A stretch of 64,000 nucleotides of DNA from positions 1,908,369 to 1,972,368 of the forward strand of contig NZ_CP031320.1 of NCBI RefSeq assembly GCF_003355155.1. The letters run 5' to 3'. A program made the position numbers and the translations under genes. Position 1 is the first letter of the stretch. Each line of letters starts with the position of its first letter. The notes under the pieces were generated by a model. That model was not told where the DNA came from, did not search any database, and was given only the letters and a program-made list of their open reading frames with translations. Below, one piece after another: positions 28,843-37,171 of this stretch. The DNA comes from Streptomyces armeniacus (GTDB taxonomy: Bacteria; Actinomycetota; Actinomycetes; Streptomycetales; Streptomycetaceae).

Positions 28843-30096
28843 ATGTCGGTTAGCGAAATCTGCCGGGCCGCCGCGCACGCCTCGCACGCCGTACGCGAAC
28901 TCAACACCGGTGTGAAGGACGACATCCTGCGCGCCATGGCCGAGGCGATCGACACCGGCCGGGAGGAGCTGAAGCAGGCCAACTCCCTGGACCTGGAGGC
29001 CGCGGCCGCCGCCGGCACGTCCCGCACCCTGCTGGACCGGCTCACCCTCACCGACGGCCGTATCGACGCGATGGTGCGGGCCGTGCACACGGTGATCGCT
29101 CTGCCGGACCCGGTCGGCGAGGTCGTACGCGGCGAGACGCGCCCCCAGGGCCTGGTCATCGAGCAGGTACGGGAGCCCCTCGGCGTGGTGGCCGTCATCT
29201 ACGAGGCACGCCCCAACGTCGCCGTCGACGTCGCCGCGCTCTGCCTGAAGTCCGGCAACGCCGCCGTGCTGCGCGGCTCCTCCATCGCCCGGCACACCAA
29301 CGAGGCCGTCTTCGACAAGCTCAGCGCCGTGCTCGCGGCCGACGAACGCGTGCCCACCGACGCCGTGCAGATGATCCGCGACGTGTCGCGGGACGCCGCC
29401 CTGGAGCTGATGCGCGCCAAGGAGCACGTCGACCTGCTCGTGCCGCGCGGCGGCCCCGAGCTGATCCGGAGCGTCGAGGACAACGCCACCGTGCCGACCG
29501 TCATCGACGGCGCCGGCAACTGCCACCTCTACATCGACGCCTCCGCCGACCCCGCCATGGCCTCCGACATCACCGTCAACGGCAAGACGTCGCGGCCCAG
29601 CGTCTGCAACGCCGTCGAGACCCTCGTCGTCCACGAGGACCTCGCCGGGACCTGGCTCCCGAAGGTGCTGGACGAACTCGCCGGCCGCGACGTGTCCGTC
29701 CGCGGCTGCCCCCGTACGCGCGAGGTGTGGCCGCAGGCCGAGCCCGCCACGGAGGCGGACTGGGGCACGGAGTACCTCGACCTGGTGCTGGCCGTACGCG
29801 TCGTCGCCGACCTGGACGAGGCGATCGGGCACATCAACCGGTGGGGCACCTCCAACGCGGAGGGCATCGTCGCGCAGGACATCTCCGCCGCACGCCGCTT
29901 CGCCCGCGCCGTCGACTCCGGCAGCGTCTTCGTGAACGCTTCGACCCGCTACTCCGACGGCGGCGAGTTCGGCTACGGCGTCGAGATCGGCGTCTCCACG
30001 CAGAAGCTGCACGCCCGCGGCCCCATGGGGCTGGAGTCGCTGACCTGCGTCAAGAACGTCGTGTGGGGCAGCGGGCACGTCCGGATCCTCCGATGA
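28843..30096 (+). CDS. proA: Gamma-glutamyl phosphate reductase (cluster copy)
   Basis: A 417-residue aldehyde-dehydrogenase-fold enzyme making glutamate-5-semialdehyde with NADPH. Visible blocks: REPLGVVAVIYEARPNVAVD, LKSGNAAVLRGSS, LLVPRGGPELIRSVEDNATVP, KTSRPSVCNAVETLVVH (catalytic Cys), HINRWGTSNAEGIVAQD and VNASTRYSDGGEFGYGVEIGVSTQ. GGGAGAG precedes the ATG. The semialdehyde closes spontaneously to pyrroline-5-carboxylate, the substrate of the ProC encoded two genes on. The stop overlaps the aminotransferase start (ATGA). Confidence 0.94.
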   Translation: MSVSEICRAAAHASHAVRELNTGVKDDILRAMAEAIDTGREELKQANSLDLEAAAAAGTSRTLLDRLTLTDGRIDAMVRAVHTVIALPDPVGEVVRGETRPQGLVIEQVREPLGVVAVIYEARPNVAVDVAALCLKSGNAAVLRGSSIARHTNEAVFDKLSAVLAADERVPTDAVQMIRDVSRDAALELMRAKEHVDLLVPRGGPELIRSVEDNATVPTVIDGAGNCHLYIDASADPAMASDITVNGKTSRPSVCNAVETLVVHEDLAGTWLPKVLDELAGRDVSVRGCPRTREVWPQAEPATEADWGTEYLDLVLAVRVVADLDEAIGHINRWGTSNAEGIVAQDISAARRFARAVDSGSVFVNASTRYSDGGEFGYGVEIGVSTQKLHARGPMGLESLTCVKNVVWGSGHVRILR

Positions 30097-31292
30097 GCCG
30101 CTCCGTCACACTCGCCACCGACGACAGTGAGGTGCCCATGCCTTCCCCGACTCCCGGGCGGCTTGTCGAGTCCGTGGCCCCGGCCTCCTCGATCCAGTAC
30201 AACAACCGGGTCTACGAGATGACCTCCCAGGGCCGCGACGTGATCACCCTGTCACTCGGGGAGGCGTTCTTCGACGTCCCGACGCCGTACTTCGACAACC
30301 TCCCCGCCGGCCGCATCCACCACTACTCGCACAGCCGCGGACTGCCCCTGCTGCGCGAGAAGCTGGCGACGTACTACAAGGTCGAGTGTCAGACGCCGGT
30401 GGACCCCGAGACCGAACTCGTCGTCACCGCGGGCTCCAAGGCCGCCATCTACCTCGCCCTGCTGGCACTGATCGACCCCGGAGACGAGGTGCTGATCCTC
30501 GAACCGTCCTGGGTCAGCTACGTAGAGCAGGTGCGCCTGTGCCGCGGCGTCCCCGTACAGGTGCCGTGGTACGAGTCCGCCGGCGACCTGGAGCGGTACG
30601 TCACGCCCCGGACCCGCCTGGTCATCGTCAACAACCCGAACAACCCCTCGGGGCACGTCCTCGGGCGGGACGAACTCGGCGCCCTGTACGAGGTCGCGGA
30701 GCGGCACGGGCTGCAGGTGCTGGCCGACGAGGCGTACAACGAGTTCGTCGTCGGCGACGACCGCTTCCTGTCCTGCGGGACCTTCGACCCGCACAAGACG
30801 CGGACGGTCATCTGCAACTCGATGTCGAAGAACTACGGCATGTCCGGCTGGCGGATCGGCTACGCCATCGCGCACCCCGACATCGTGAACAGCATCCTCA
30901 CCCTCAACCAGCACATCGTCACCTGCGCCCCGACGATCCTCAGCTACTACCTCGCCGAGAACTTCGACGGCATCCTCGACATGACCCGGCCGCAGATACG
31001 GGACGTGGTGACCCTGCGGAACGGGATCGCGGACGAGCTGACCGCGCGTGGCATCGGCACCATGCCCGGCTCGTCGACGTTCTACCTGTTCGTGTCGCTG
31101 GGCGCGTCCCGCCTGGACTCCGACGCGTTCGCCTCCCGGCTGCTGGAAGAGCGGCAGGTGAGCGTCGTACCGGGCGCCGGGTACGGGCCGTCGTGCGAGC
31201 GGTTCGTCAGGGTCGCCGTCGGCAGCGAGCCGGAGCACCGCGTACGCGCCGGCGTCTCCGCGGTATGCGACTGGATCGAGGAGACGAGTTGA
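30093..31292 (+). CDS. PLP-dependent class I aminotransferase
   Basis: A 399-residue fold-type-I enzyme of the aspartate aminotransferase superfamily: VTAGSKAAIYLALLAL, EPSWVSYVEQVRLC, VNNPNNPSGHVL, LADEAYNEFV, and SMSKNYGMSGWRIGYA with the PLP lysine. ATG at 30093 overlaps proA (ATGA); ATG at 30138 with GAGGTG before it is the alternative and gives MPSPTPGRLVES. The substrate cannot be read from sequence. Placed between proA and proC it may act on a glutamate- or proline-family keto acid, so the residue entering module 3 could be a substituted proline. Ornithine aminotransferases are class III, so this is not a simple OAT. Confidence 0.85.
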   Translation: MSRSVTLATDDSEVPMPSPTPGRLVESVAPASSIQYNNRVYEMTSQGRDVITLSLGEAFFDVPTPYFDNLPAGRIHHYSHSRGLPLLREKLATYYKVECQTPVDPETELVVTAGSKAAIYLALLALIDPGDEVLILEPSWVSYVEQVRLCRGVPVQVPWYESAGDLERYVTPRTRLVIVNNPNNPSGHVLGRDELGALYEVAERHGLQVLADEAYNEFVVGDDRFLSCGTFDPHKTRTVICNSMSKNYGMSGWRIGYAIAHPDIVNSILTLNQHIVTCAPTILSYYLAENFDGILDMTRPQIRDVVTLRNGIADELTARGIGTMPGSSTFYLFVSLGASRLDSDAFASRLLEERQVSVVPGAGYGPSCERFVRVAVGSEPEHRVRAGVSAVCDWIEETS

Positions 31293-32140
31293 GCGCGGGA
31301 GCGGCGGGTGCCGCCGGGCCCGCCCCGGGCGCCGGAAGCGAGGCGCCGCGCTGCGCGTTCGGCTTCGTCGGCTGCGGCCGTATCGTCACCGCGACGGTCC
31401 GCGGCCTCGTCGCGTCCGGGCACCCCGCCGAGGGGATCGTCGCCACCTCGCGCACCAACGCCGGCGCGTCGGCGCTGGCCGAGGAGCAGGGCATCCGCGT
31501 GGCCGGCGGCGCGGCCGAGGTCGTACGGTTCGCGGACACCGTCGTGCTCGCCGTCGACCCGGCCGAAGCCCCCGGCGTCGTCGCCGAGCTGGCGGGCACG
31601 CTGCGCGAGGGCCAGCTGCTCGTGTCGTTCGTCGCCTCGTACCGGCTGGCCACCCTGGAGAAGGCGCTGCACGGGCCCGTCGTACGCGCCGTGCCGAACG
31701 TCGCCCTCGCCGTGCGGGAGGGGGTGGCGGCGGTCGCCGCCGGACAGCGCGTCGAGCGCGCGCACTGGCGGCAGGTGCACGCGCTGCTGGGCGGCATCGG
31801 ACACGTCGTCGTCACCGACGACGCGTCGATGGAGCTGGTGAGCGCCGTCGCCGGAGCAGGCCCCGCCCTCTTCAGCGCGTTCGGCGAGGCGCTCGCCGGC
31901 GAGGCAGTAGCCCGCGGGCTCGACGAGACCACGGCGAAGGTCCTCGTGGCGCAGTCGCTGCGCGGTACGGGCGTGCTGCTGGGCGCCGGGATGTCCCTGC
32001 CGGAGATCGCCGGCATGGTCGCCTCGCCGGGCGGCATGACCCGCGCGGCGCTCGACGCGCTGGCCGCGCGGGACATCTCCGGCACGCTCGGCGCGTCGGT
32101 CGACGCCGCCCTCGACGTGTCGCACCGGCGGCTCGTGTAG
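31289..32140 (+). CDS. proC: Pyrroline-5-carboxylate reductase (cluster copy)
   Basis: A 283-residue NAD(P)H enzyme reducing pyrroline-5-carboxylate or an analogue to proline. The Rossmann loop GFVGCGRIVTATVRGL, the domain-linking VRAVPNVALAVREG, and the C-terminal SAVAGAGPALFSAFGEAL plus VASPGGMTRAALDAL are family marks; the usual signature has PGGTT, here PGGMT. The TTG start at 31289 overlaps the aminotransferase stop (TTGA) and has GAGGAGA upstream. It completes a ProB-ProA-ProC set inside the peptide cluster. Confidence 0.9.
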   Translation: MSAGAAGAAGPAPGAGSEAPRCAFGFVGCGRIVTATVRGLVASGHPAEGIVATSRTNAGASALAEEQGIRVAGGAAEVVRFADTVVLAVDPAEAPGVVAELAGTLREGQLLVSFVASYRLATLEKALHGPVVRAVPNVALAVREGVAAVAAGQRVERAHWRQVHALLGGIGHVVVTDDASMELVSAVAGAGPALFSAFGEALAGEAVARGLDETTAKVLVAQSLRGTGVLLGAGMSLPEIAGMVASPGGMTRAALDALAARDISGTLGASVDAALDVSHRRLV

Positions 32141-32215
32141 CCGGACTCGCCCCTTCGACAGCACCTCCAGCCATCGGAACAGCCCACTCGGTCACGGAAG
32201 TCGGGAACACGCACC

Positions 32216-33022
32216 ATGCCCATCGGGACGATCAACGGAATACGGCTGAACTACCAGGACACGGGCAGCGGAGAACCCGTCCTCATGGTCATGGGGACGG
32301 GCAGCGGCGGACGGGTCTGGCACCTGCACCAGGTGCCCGCGCTCGTGGCCGCCGGCTTCCGGGTCATCACCTTCGACAACAGGGGCATCGAACCCACCGA
32401 CACCTGCGCCGGCGGCATCACCGTCGACGACATGGCCGGCGACGTCATCGGGCTCATCGAGCACCTCGGCCTGGCCCCCTGCCGGATCGTCGGCACCTCC
32501 ATGGGCGCGCACGTGGTCCAGGAAGTGGCCCTCGCCAAGCCCGGCCTGGTCCGCCAGTGCGTCCTGATGGCCACCCGCGGCCGTACGGACGTGCTGCGCG
32601 CCGCCATGGCCGAGGCGGAGATCGCCCTCCACGACTCGGGCGTCGCCGTGCCCGCCCGCTACCGCGCGGTCGTGCGCGCCGTCCAGAACCTGTCGCCGCG
32701 CACGCTCAACGACGACTCGTCCATCGCCGACTGGCTGGACGTGTTCGAGCTGACCGACACGGGCGGCAGTCCCGGCGTACGGGCGCAGCTCGACCTTGAC
32801 GTGATGCCCGACCGGCTGGCCGCGTACCGGTCGATCACGGCGGACACCCACGTGATCGCGTTCGCCGACGACCTGGTCACGCCGCCGGAGTACGGCCGCG
32901 AGGTCGCCGACGCCATCCCGGGCGCGACCTTCTCGCTGATCCCGGACTGCGGCCACTACGGCTATCTGGAGCAGCCGGACGAGGTCAACCGCCTGCTCCT
33001 GGACCACTTCGCGCCGCGCTAG
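32216..33022 (+). CDS. Alpha/beta hydrolase
   Basis: A 268-residue hydrolase. It has the oxyanion region MVMGTGSGG, FDNRGIEPTD, the nucleophile elbow VGTSMGAHVVQEVA, the acid FADDLVTPPEYG and the histidine CGHYGYLEQPDEV. It is the last rightward gene of the peptide cluster. It could release or edit peptides, remove a leader acyl group, or inactivate the product. It lacks features that mark a type II NRPS thioesterase clearly. Confidence 0.85.
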   Translation: MPIGTINGIRLNYQDTGSGEPVLMVMGTGSGGRVWHLHQVPALVAAGFRVITFDNRGIEPTDTCAGGITVDDMAGDVIGLIEHLGLAPCRIVGTSMGAHVVQEVALAKPGLVRQCVLMATRGRTDVLRAAMAEAEIALHDSGVAVPARYRAVVRAVQNLSPRTLNDDSSIADWLDVFELTDTGGSPGVRAQLDLDVMPDRLAAYRSITADTHVIAFADDLVTPPEYGREVADAIPGATFSLIPDCGHYGYLEQPDEVNRLLLDHFAPR

Positions 33023-33035
33023 ACGGCCACCGTAC

Positions 33036-33064
33036 GGGGACGGCCGGGGCTACGCGCCGTCCCC
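33036..33064. terminator. Bidirectional terminator at the end of the peptide cluster
   Basis: GGGGACGGC (33036-33044) pairs with GCCGTCCCC (33056-33064) over an 11-base loop. It lies between the hydrolase stop and the 3' end of the convergent exporter gene, which it overlaps. Confidence 0.7.
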
Positions 33065-34858
33065 GCCGTCCCCGTTCCAGTGGCCGACGAGGTTGGCGTA
33101 CGTCGACGAGTCCCGCACCAGGCCGTCGTGCGTACCGCTGTGCAGGCCGCCCGTGTCCAGCACCAGGATCCGCCGGGCCCGCAGCGCCGAACTGATGCGG
33201 TGCGCGATGACGATCAGCGTTCCCTCCCGCCGCCGGAACGCGTGCTCGACGCGTTCCTCGGTCACGGGGTCGAGATGGCACGTGGCCTCGTCGAGGATGA
33301 CGACGCGCGCGGGCGAGAGATGGACGCGTGCGAGGGTGATGAGCTGCCGCTGCCCCTCCGACAGCGCCCCGGGGTGCAGCGGCTCGCCGTCGTACCCGCC
33401 GTGCCGGCGCACCAGTTCGCCGAGCCCCAGGACGCGTACGACGTGGTCGAGCCGCCGCTGGTCGGCGTCGGGCCGCAGATACGTGAGGTTCTCGCGCAGC
33501 GTCCCCGCGAAGACGTACGCCTCCTGCGGGACGAGCGCCACCGTACGGCGCAGCCAGTCGGTGCTCAGCTCGCCCAGGTCCGTGCCGGCGAGCCGTACCG
33601 CGCCGCTCTCCGGACTCTCCAGCCCGGAGAGCACGTTCACGAGCGTCGACTTGCCGATGCCGCTGGGGCCGACGATGACGAGGTGCTCGCCCGACTCGAT
33701 GCGGAAGCTGGCGTCGTGCAGGACGGGCTCGGAGTGCGGCCCGTACCGGAACGTCACCCGGTGCAGGTCCAGATCGGCGCCACGCGCCGCCTCCGGCGCC
33801 GCCGTGCCGCCGGCCGCGAGCACCGGCACCTGCCCGAACGCGGACAACCGCCGCAGCACCGTGGCGAGTTCGAGGCCCAGATTGCCGATGGACTGCACGA
33901 GCACCCGCAGCGCGGGCTCCAGACTGGTGATGAGGTACGTGGCCGCGCCGACCAGCTGACCCGGGCTCAGCGCGCCGCTGGAGACGAGCCACGGCGCGAG
34001 CGCCAGCAGCAGCATCAGCGGCATGCGCGCGGTGAACGCGATCACGCCGTTGCGCGCGCCGCCGACGACGCCGACGCTCGCGGCGGCCTCGGCGTTGGTG
34101 CGCAGCCGCTCCTCGAGGTCGCCCGCCGCCCGGCCGGTCGCCGCGCACGCCACGACGTCCCGGATGCCGCCGACCACCCGCCCGGCCTCGTCCGCGAGCC
34201 GCTCCTCCGTGTCGAGGGACCGGCTGTAGCGCCGCCGCCACGCCAGCGAGAGGCGTACGAGCGCCACCGCGGCCACCAGCGCCACCGGCACCAGCAGCAG
34301 CCCCACCACGGGCGCCAGCGTGGACAGGCCGACGATCGCCGCACCGAAGGTGAAGCCCGAAGTGCTCGCCGTCATCAGCAGGTTGGCCAGCAGCTGCCGC
34401 GCGCGCTCCGTCTGGTCGGTGATGCGGGAGACGGCGCTCGTACGCGGCTGCTGCCCCGCCGCGACGGCCTGGAGGATGCTGCCGCGCACCGAGACCCGTA
34501 CGAGATGGTCGCGCACGGCTTCCGTGACCCTTGCCATGTGAGGCACCGCCTGCCGGGAGCCGAACGCGCCGCCCACCATGACCAGGCCGTAGCAGCCGAG
34601 CGCGCCGAAGCCCACGGCGGCGTCGTCCCTGAGGAAGCCGTGGTCGAGCGAGGCGGCGACGAGCTGCCCCGACAGCAGCACCGGCACGGTGCCCAGCAGC
34701 GACCACAGGAACAGCCGCACCAGGGTGGGCCGGTGCGCGGAGAACACGGGCCGGAGCAGCGTACGGGCCGTGCCCGTCGGCTTGCGGTGCAGCCCGCCAC
34801 CGCCGCGGGGGCGCCGCGGGGCGGTGCCGGACGGCACGTCGCGGGTCACGGGGCTCAC
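33050..34858 (-). CDS. ABC half-exporter (consensus Walker B, degenerate signature)
   Basis: A 602-residue type IV-fold ABC exporter. The membrane domain spans about residues 30-325, with helices such as LVRLFLWSLLGTVPVLLSGQ and LLLVPVALVAAVALV. The nucleotide domain has GPSGIGKST, the signature LSEGQRQ instead of LSGGQ, VVILDEATCHLD with the catalytic Glu, and the switch VIAHRIS. GTG at 34858 overlaps the stop of the partner gene (GTGA), so both are co-translated. The pair probably exports the NRPS peptide or gives self-resistance. Confidence 0.9.
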   Translation of the reverse strand: MSPVTRDVPSGTAPRRPRGGGGLHRKPTGTARTLLRPVFSAHRPTLVRLFLWSLLGTVPVLLSGQLVAASLDHGFLRDDAAVGFGALGCYGLVMVGGAFGSRQAVPHMARVTEAVRDHLVRVSVRGSILQAVAAGQQPRTSAVSRITDQTERARQLLANLLMTASTSGFTFGAAIVGLSTLAPVVGLLLVPVALVAAVALVRLSLAWRRRYSRSLDTEERLADEAGRVVGGIRDVVACAATGRAAGDLEERLRTNAEAAASVGVVGGARNGVIAFTARMPLMLLLALAPWLVSSGALSPGQLVGAATYLITSLEPALRVLVQSIGNLGLELATVLRRLSAFGQVPVLAAGGTAAPEAARGADLDLHRVTFRYGPHSEPVLHDASFRIESGEHLVIVGPSGIGKSTLVNVLSGLESPESGAVRLAGTDLGELSTDWLRRTVALVPQEAYVFAGTLRENLTYLRPDADQRRLDHVVRVLGLGELVRRHGGYDGEPLHPGALSEGQRQLITLARVHLSPARVVILDEATCHLDPVTEERVEHAFRRREGTLIVIAHRISSALRARRILVLDTGGLHSGTHDGLVRDSSTYANLVGHWNGDGGDGA

Positions 34859-36717
34859 CGCACCACCCGGAGTTGCAGGGTCGGATGCTCGGCGCCGATC
34901 TCCCGAAGCAGGGCGGCCTGTTCGTACGACAGGGACCGGCCGGCCAGCGCGGGCGCGGCTCCGTTCTCCCCGTTCTCACCGCGCTCCCCGTTCTCACCAA
35001 TCTCACCGTCTGCCCCGTTCCCGTCCTCGCCGTCGCGGCCGGGCGGCTGGAAGACGGCGCGGTAGTCGGGCTCCGCCAGCAGCTCCCCGTGCGGGGCGAG
35101 CGCCCGCAGCTTCCCGCCCTCCAGCCAGGCGACGAGATCGGCGCCGGCGGCCGTGGACATGCGGTGGGCGACGATCAGCCGCGTGCTGCCGCGCAGCGCG
35201 CGGTCGAGCGCCGCGGTGATCTCCGCCTCGGTCGCGCTGTCGACACTGGAGGTCGCGTCGTCCAGCACCACGAGCCTGCTGTCCCGGCACGCTACCCGCG
35301 CCAGCCCCAGCCGCTGCAACTCGCCGCCGGACAGCCGCACCTGGTGCAGCGGCGTCCGCAGCCCGTACGGCAGCCGGTGCACGAACGCCGCCGCGGAGCT
35401 GTCCTCCAGGGCCGCGCTCACCCGCTCCCGGTCGGGCGGCCGGTCGGCGTACGCGAGGGCGTCACCGAGGGTGTCCCCGAGCAGCACCGGACGCTCGAAG
35501 GCGTAACCGACGGCGTGGCGCAGCTCGTCGGGGCGCACCTCGTCGACAGGCGCGCCGTCCAGCAGCACCTGCCCCGAGTCCGGCCGCAGCAGCCCGCCCG
35601 CGACCTCCGTCAGCGTGGACTTCCCCGAGCCGGACGCGCCGATGACCGCCACGCTCCGGCCGGCGGGCACCTCCAGGTCGACGCCGGTGAGAAGCGCGTT
35701 GCCGTCCCGTACGACATGCACGTCGCGCAGCGTCAGCTGCCCGTTGCCCGGCGGCAGCGGACGGGTGCCGGGCGACGGCGCCCGCTCCTCGTACAGCTCC
35801 GCGATGCGCTCCGCGGAGCCGCGCGCACGGGCGAACACGGCGAGGATCATGGTCTGTTTGAGCAGCCCGAGCGCGTACTCCAAGTACACCTGGGAGGCGA
35901 GGAGTTCGCCCGGAGTGATGCGGCCCTTCAGCAGCCCGTAGCCCCCGACGGCCAGCACGGCGATCTGGAGCAGCGGCGTCAGCAGCCCGGCGTGCCAGAT
36001 CGCCCGTCGCTGGATCTCCCAGAACCCCATCCCCGAGGCACGCAGCCGCGGCAGCGGGGCGAGCACCCGTTCCACCTCCTGCTCGGCCGTGCCGACCGCG
36101 CGGATCGTGCGCGCGCCGCGCAGCGCGTCGACGAAGCGCTCCGACACCTCGCCGTGGATGCCCTGATACTCGGCGGTCGCGGAGCCGACGTCGCTCATCA
36201 GCCGCCGCGTCAGCCACCACATCAGCGGCGCGCCGACGGCGAACGCCAGCGCCAGCCGCGCGTCGATGAGGAACAGCGCCACCAGCCCGCCGACCGACGT
36301 CAGCGCCGACGTGACCAGTACCACGAGCGTCTGCCCCGCGGTCGCCGTGACGTGCGTCGACTCCAGCAGCCTGCTGAGCAGGTCGCCCTGCCCGTACATG
36401 CGGCGCCCGCCGGAGCCCAGCGCCAGCGCGTGGTGCAGGATGCTGCGCCGCAGACTCAGCGCGGAGAACGCGACGGACCGCTTCTCCAGCACCTCGCGCG
36501 CGATCTCGCACGCCGTGGCCGCCACGAGCAGCCCGCACACGTACCACAGTGCCCGCGTGCCCGACGCGTCGCCGATCGCCGCGTCCAGCGCCGCGGCGAG
36601 GGCGGCGGGCAGCATCAGTCGGGAGACCGGGTCCAGGACGGCGACGGCGAGCAGGCCCACGCCGCTGCCGCCCGTCGCACGCAGCCCGTCGAGCACCACT
36701 CGGTCACTGGAGCGCAC
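34855..36717 (-). CDS. ABC half-exporter (consensus signature, Asp at catalytic Glu)
   Basis: A 620-residue partner subunit. Membrane domain about 1-310 (GVGLLAVAVLDPVSRLMLPAAL, LLTPLLQIAVLAVGGYGLL). Nucleotide domain: GASGSGKST, signature LSGGELQR, and LVVLDDATSSVD where Asp replaces the catalytic Glu; switch IVAHRMS. Near residues 557-590 an acidic Gly-rich repeat (DGEIGENGERGENGENG) follows the nucleotide domain. I chose GTG at 36717 because AGGGGGA lies just upstream; a longer in-frame extension has no family sequence. It leads the leftward operon, whose long leader contains strong hairpins. Confidence 0.88.
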   Translation of the reverse strand: MRSSDRVVLDGLRATGGSGVGLLAVAVLDPVSRLMLPAALAAALDAAIGDASGTRALWYVCGLLVAATACEIAREVLEKRSVAFSALSLRRSILHHALALGSGGRRMYGQGDLLSRLLESTHVTATAGQTLVVLVTSALTSVGGLVALFLIDARLALAFAVGAPLMWWLTRRLMSDVGSATAEYQGIHGEVSERFVDALRGARTIRAVGTAEQEVERVLAPLPRLRASGMGFWEIQRRAIWHAGLLTPLLQIAVLAVGGYGLLKGRITPGELLASQVYLEYALGLLKQTMILAVFARARGSAERIAELYEERAPSPGTRPLPPGNGQLTLRDVHVVRDGNALLTGVDLEVPAGRSVAVIGASGSGKSTLTEVAGGLLRPDSGQVLLDGAPVDEVRPDELRHAVGYAFERPVLLGDTLGDALAYADRPPDRERVSAALEDSSAAAFVHRLPYGLRTPLHQVRLSGGELQRLGLARVACRDSRLVVLDDATSSVDSATEAEITAALDRALRGSTRLIVAHRMSTAAGADLVAWLEGGKLRALAPHGELLAEPDYRAVFQPPGRDGEDGNGADGEIGENGERGENGENGAAPALAGRSLSYEQAALLREIGAEHPTLQLRVVR

Positions 36718-36761
36718 CTGTCCCCCTGCTCGTCGCGGTCGGCCGCCCCCTGGTCGGTGCT

Positions 36762-36800
36762 GCCCCTGCCGTACGGCTCGGCCGCTCGTGCGGCAGGGGC
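36762..36800 (-). promoter_or_regulatory. Leader hairpin before the ABC exporter start
   Basis: GCCCCTGCCG and CGGCAGGGGC form a perfect 10-bp stem (36762-36771 and 36791-36800) with a 19-base loop, 45 bases before the GTG. On the transcript the 5' arm GCCCCTGC could pair instead with GCAGGGG at the ribosome-binding site (36722-36728 region), so two exclusive structures are possible. Confidence 0.5.
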
Positions 36801-36806
36801 GTGGTG

Positions 36807-36837
36807 CCGGTGCGCTGAGGGGGGTCACACGCACCGG
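36807..36837 (-). promoter_or_regulatory. Second, upstream leader hairpin
   Basis: CCGGTGCG (36807-36814) and CGCACCGG (36830-36837) form an 8-bp stem with a 15-base loop. The 5' arm of the transcript lies inside the possible leader ORF. Confidence 0.45.
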
Positions 36838-36842
36838 CGCAC
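36825..36842 (-). CDS. Possible 5-residue leader peptide
   Basis: GTG CGC CGG TGC GTG TGA reads M-R-R-C-V on the minus strand, with GGAGGGG eight bases upstream. It overlaps the upstream hairpin. This is the layout of translation-attenuation leaders before antibiotic-transport genes, but the ORF is too short to support by itself. Confidence 0.25.
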   Translation of the reverse strand: MRRCV

Positions 36843-37171
36843 CCGGCGGCCCCTCCGTACCTCCCCTCAGAAGAACGGCAGTCGGCCGCCGGCCCGCGGA
36901 CCTCGGCTGAACGCCGCGCTGCCGGGGGCTCGCCGCAGAGCACGCAGGCCCGTGGCGGAACGTTGGGGTGTGCCCCGCCGCGGCCGTCTCTCCGGCTGGT
37001 GGGGAACGCTGCCAGCGGGCCGTGGTGCGGGCGTGGTGGCCGCGTTGCAGCGACGTTGTGCCGTGCGCGCGCCGGTGCGCGGGGCCCCTCGGGGGCGTAC
37101 GCATGCCGTACGGGTTGCACGGATGATGAGACGATGGCCGGGTGAACCGTCAGGAACCGAGGAAGAGCCGC

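Larger units (their letters stand above)
36718..37171. other. Divergent leader/promoter region of the exporter operon and IclR gene
   Basis: About 450 bp without a supported long gene. Leftward it contains a possible 5-codon leader ORF and two hairpins ahead of the exporter; rightward it holds the IclR promoter. GTG at 37142 is an alternative IclR start inside it. Confidence 0.6.

Noticed and set aside
30093..31292. Ornithine aminotransferase within the peptide cluster
   Set aside because: The sequence is class I (aspartate aminotransferase superfamily), whereas ornithine aminotransferases are class III, as the separate gene at 50794-52074 is.
36718..37104. Upstream extension of the exporter gene
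   Set aside because: The in-frame extension is Pro/Arg-rich with no family similarity; GTG at 36717 has a good ribosome-binding site.
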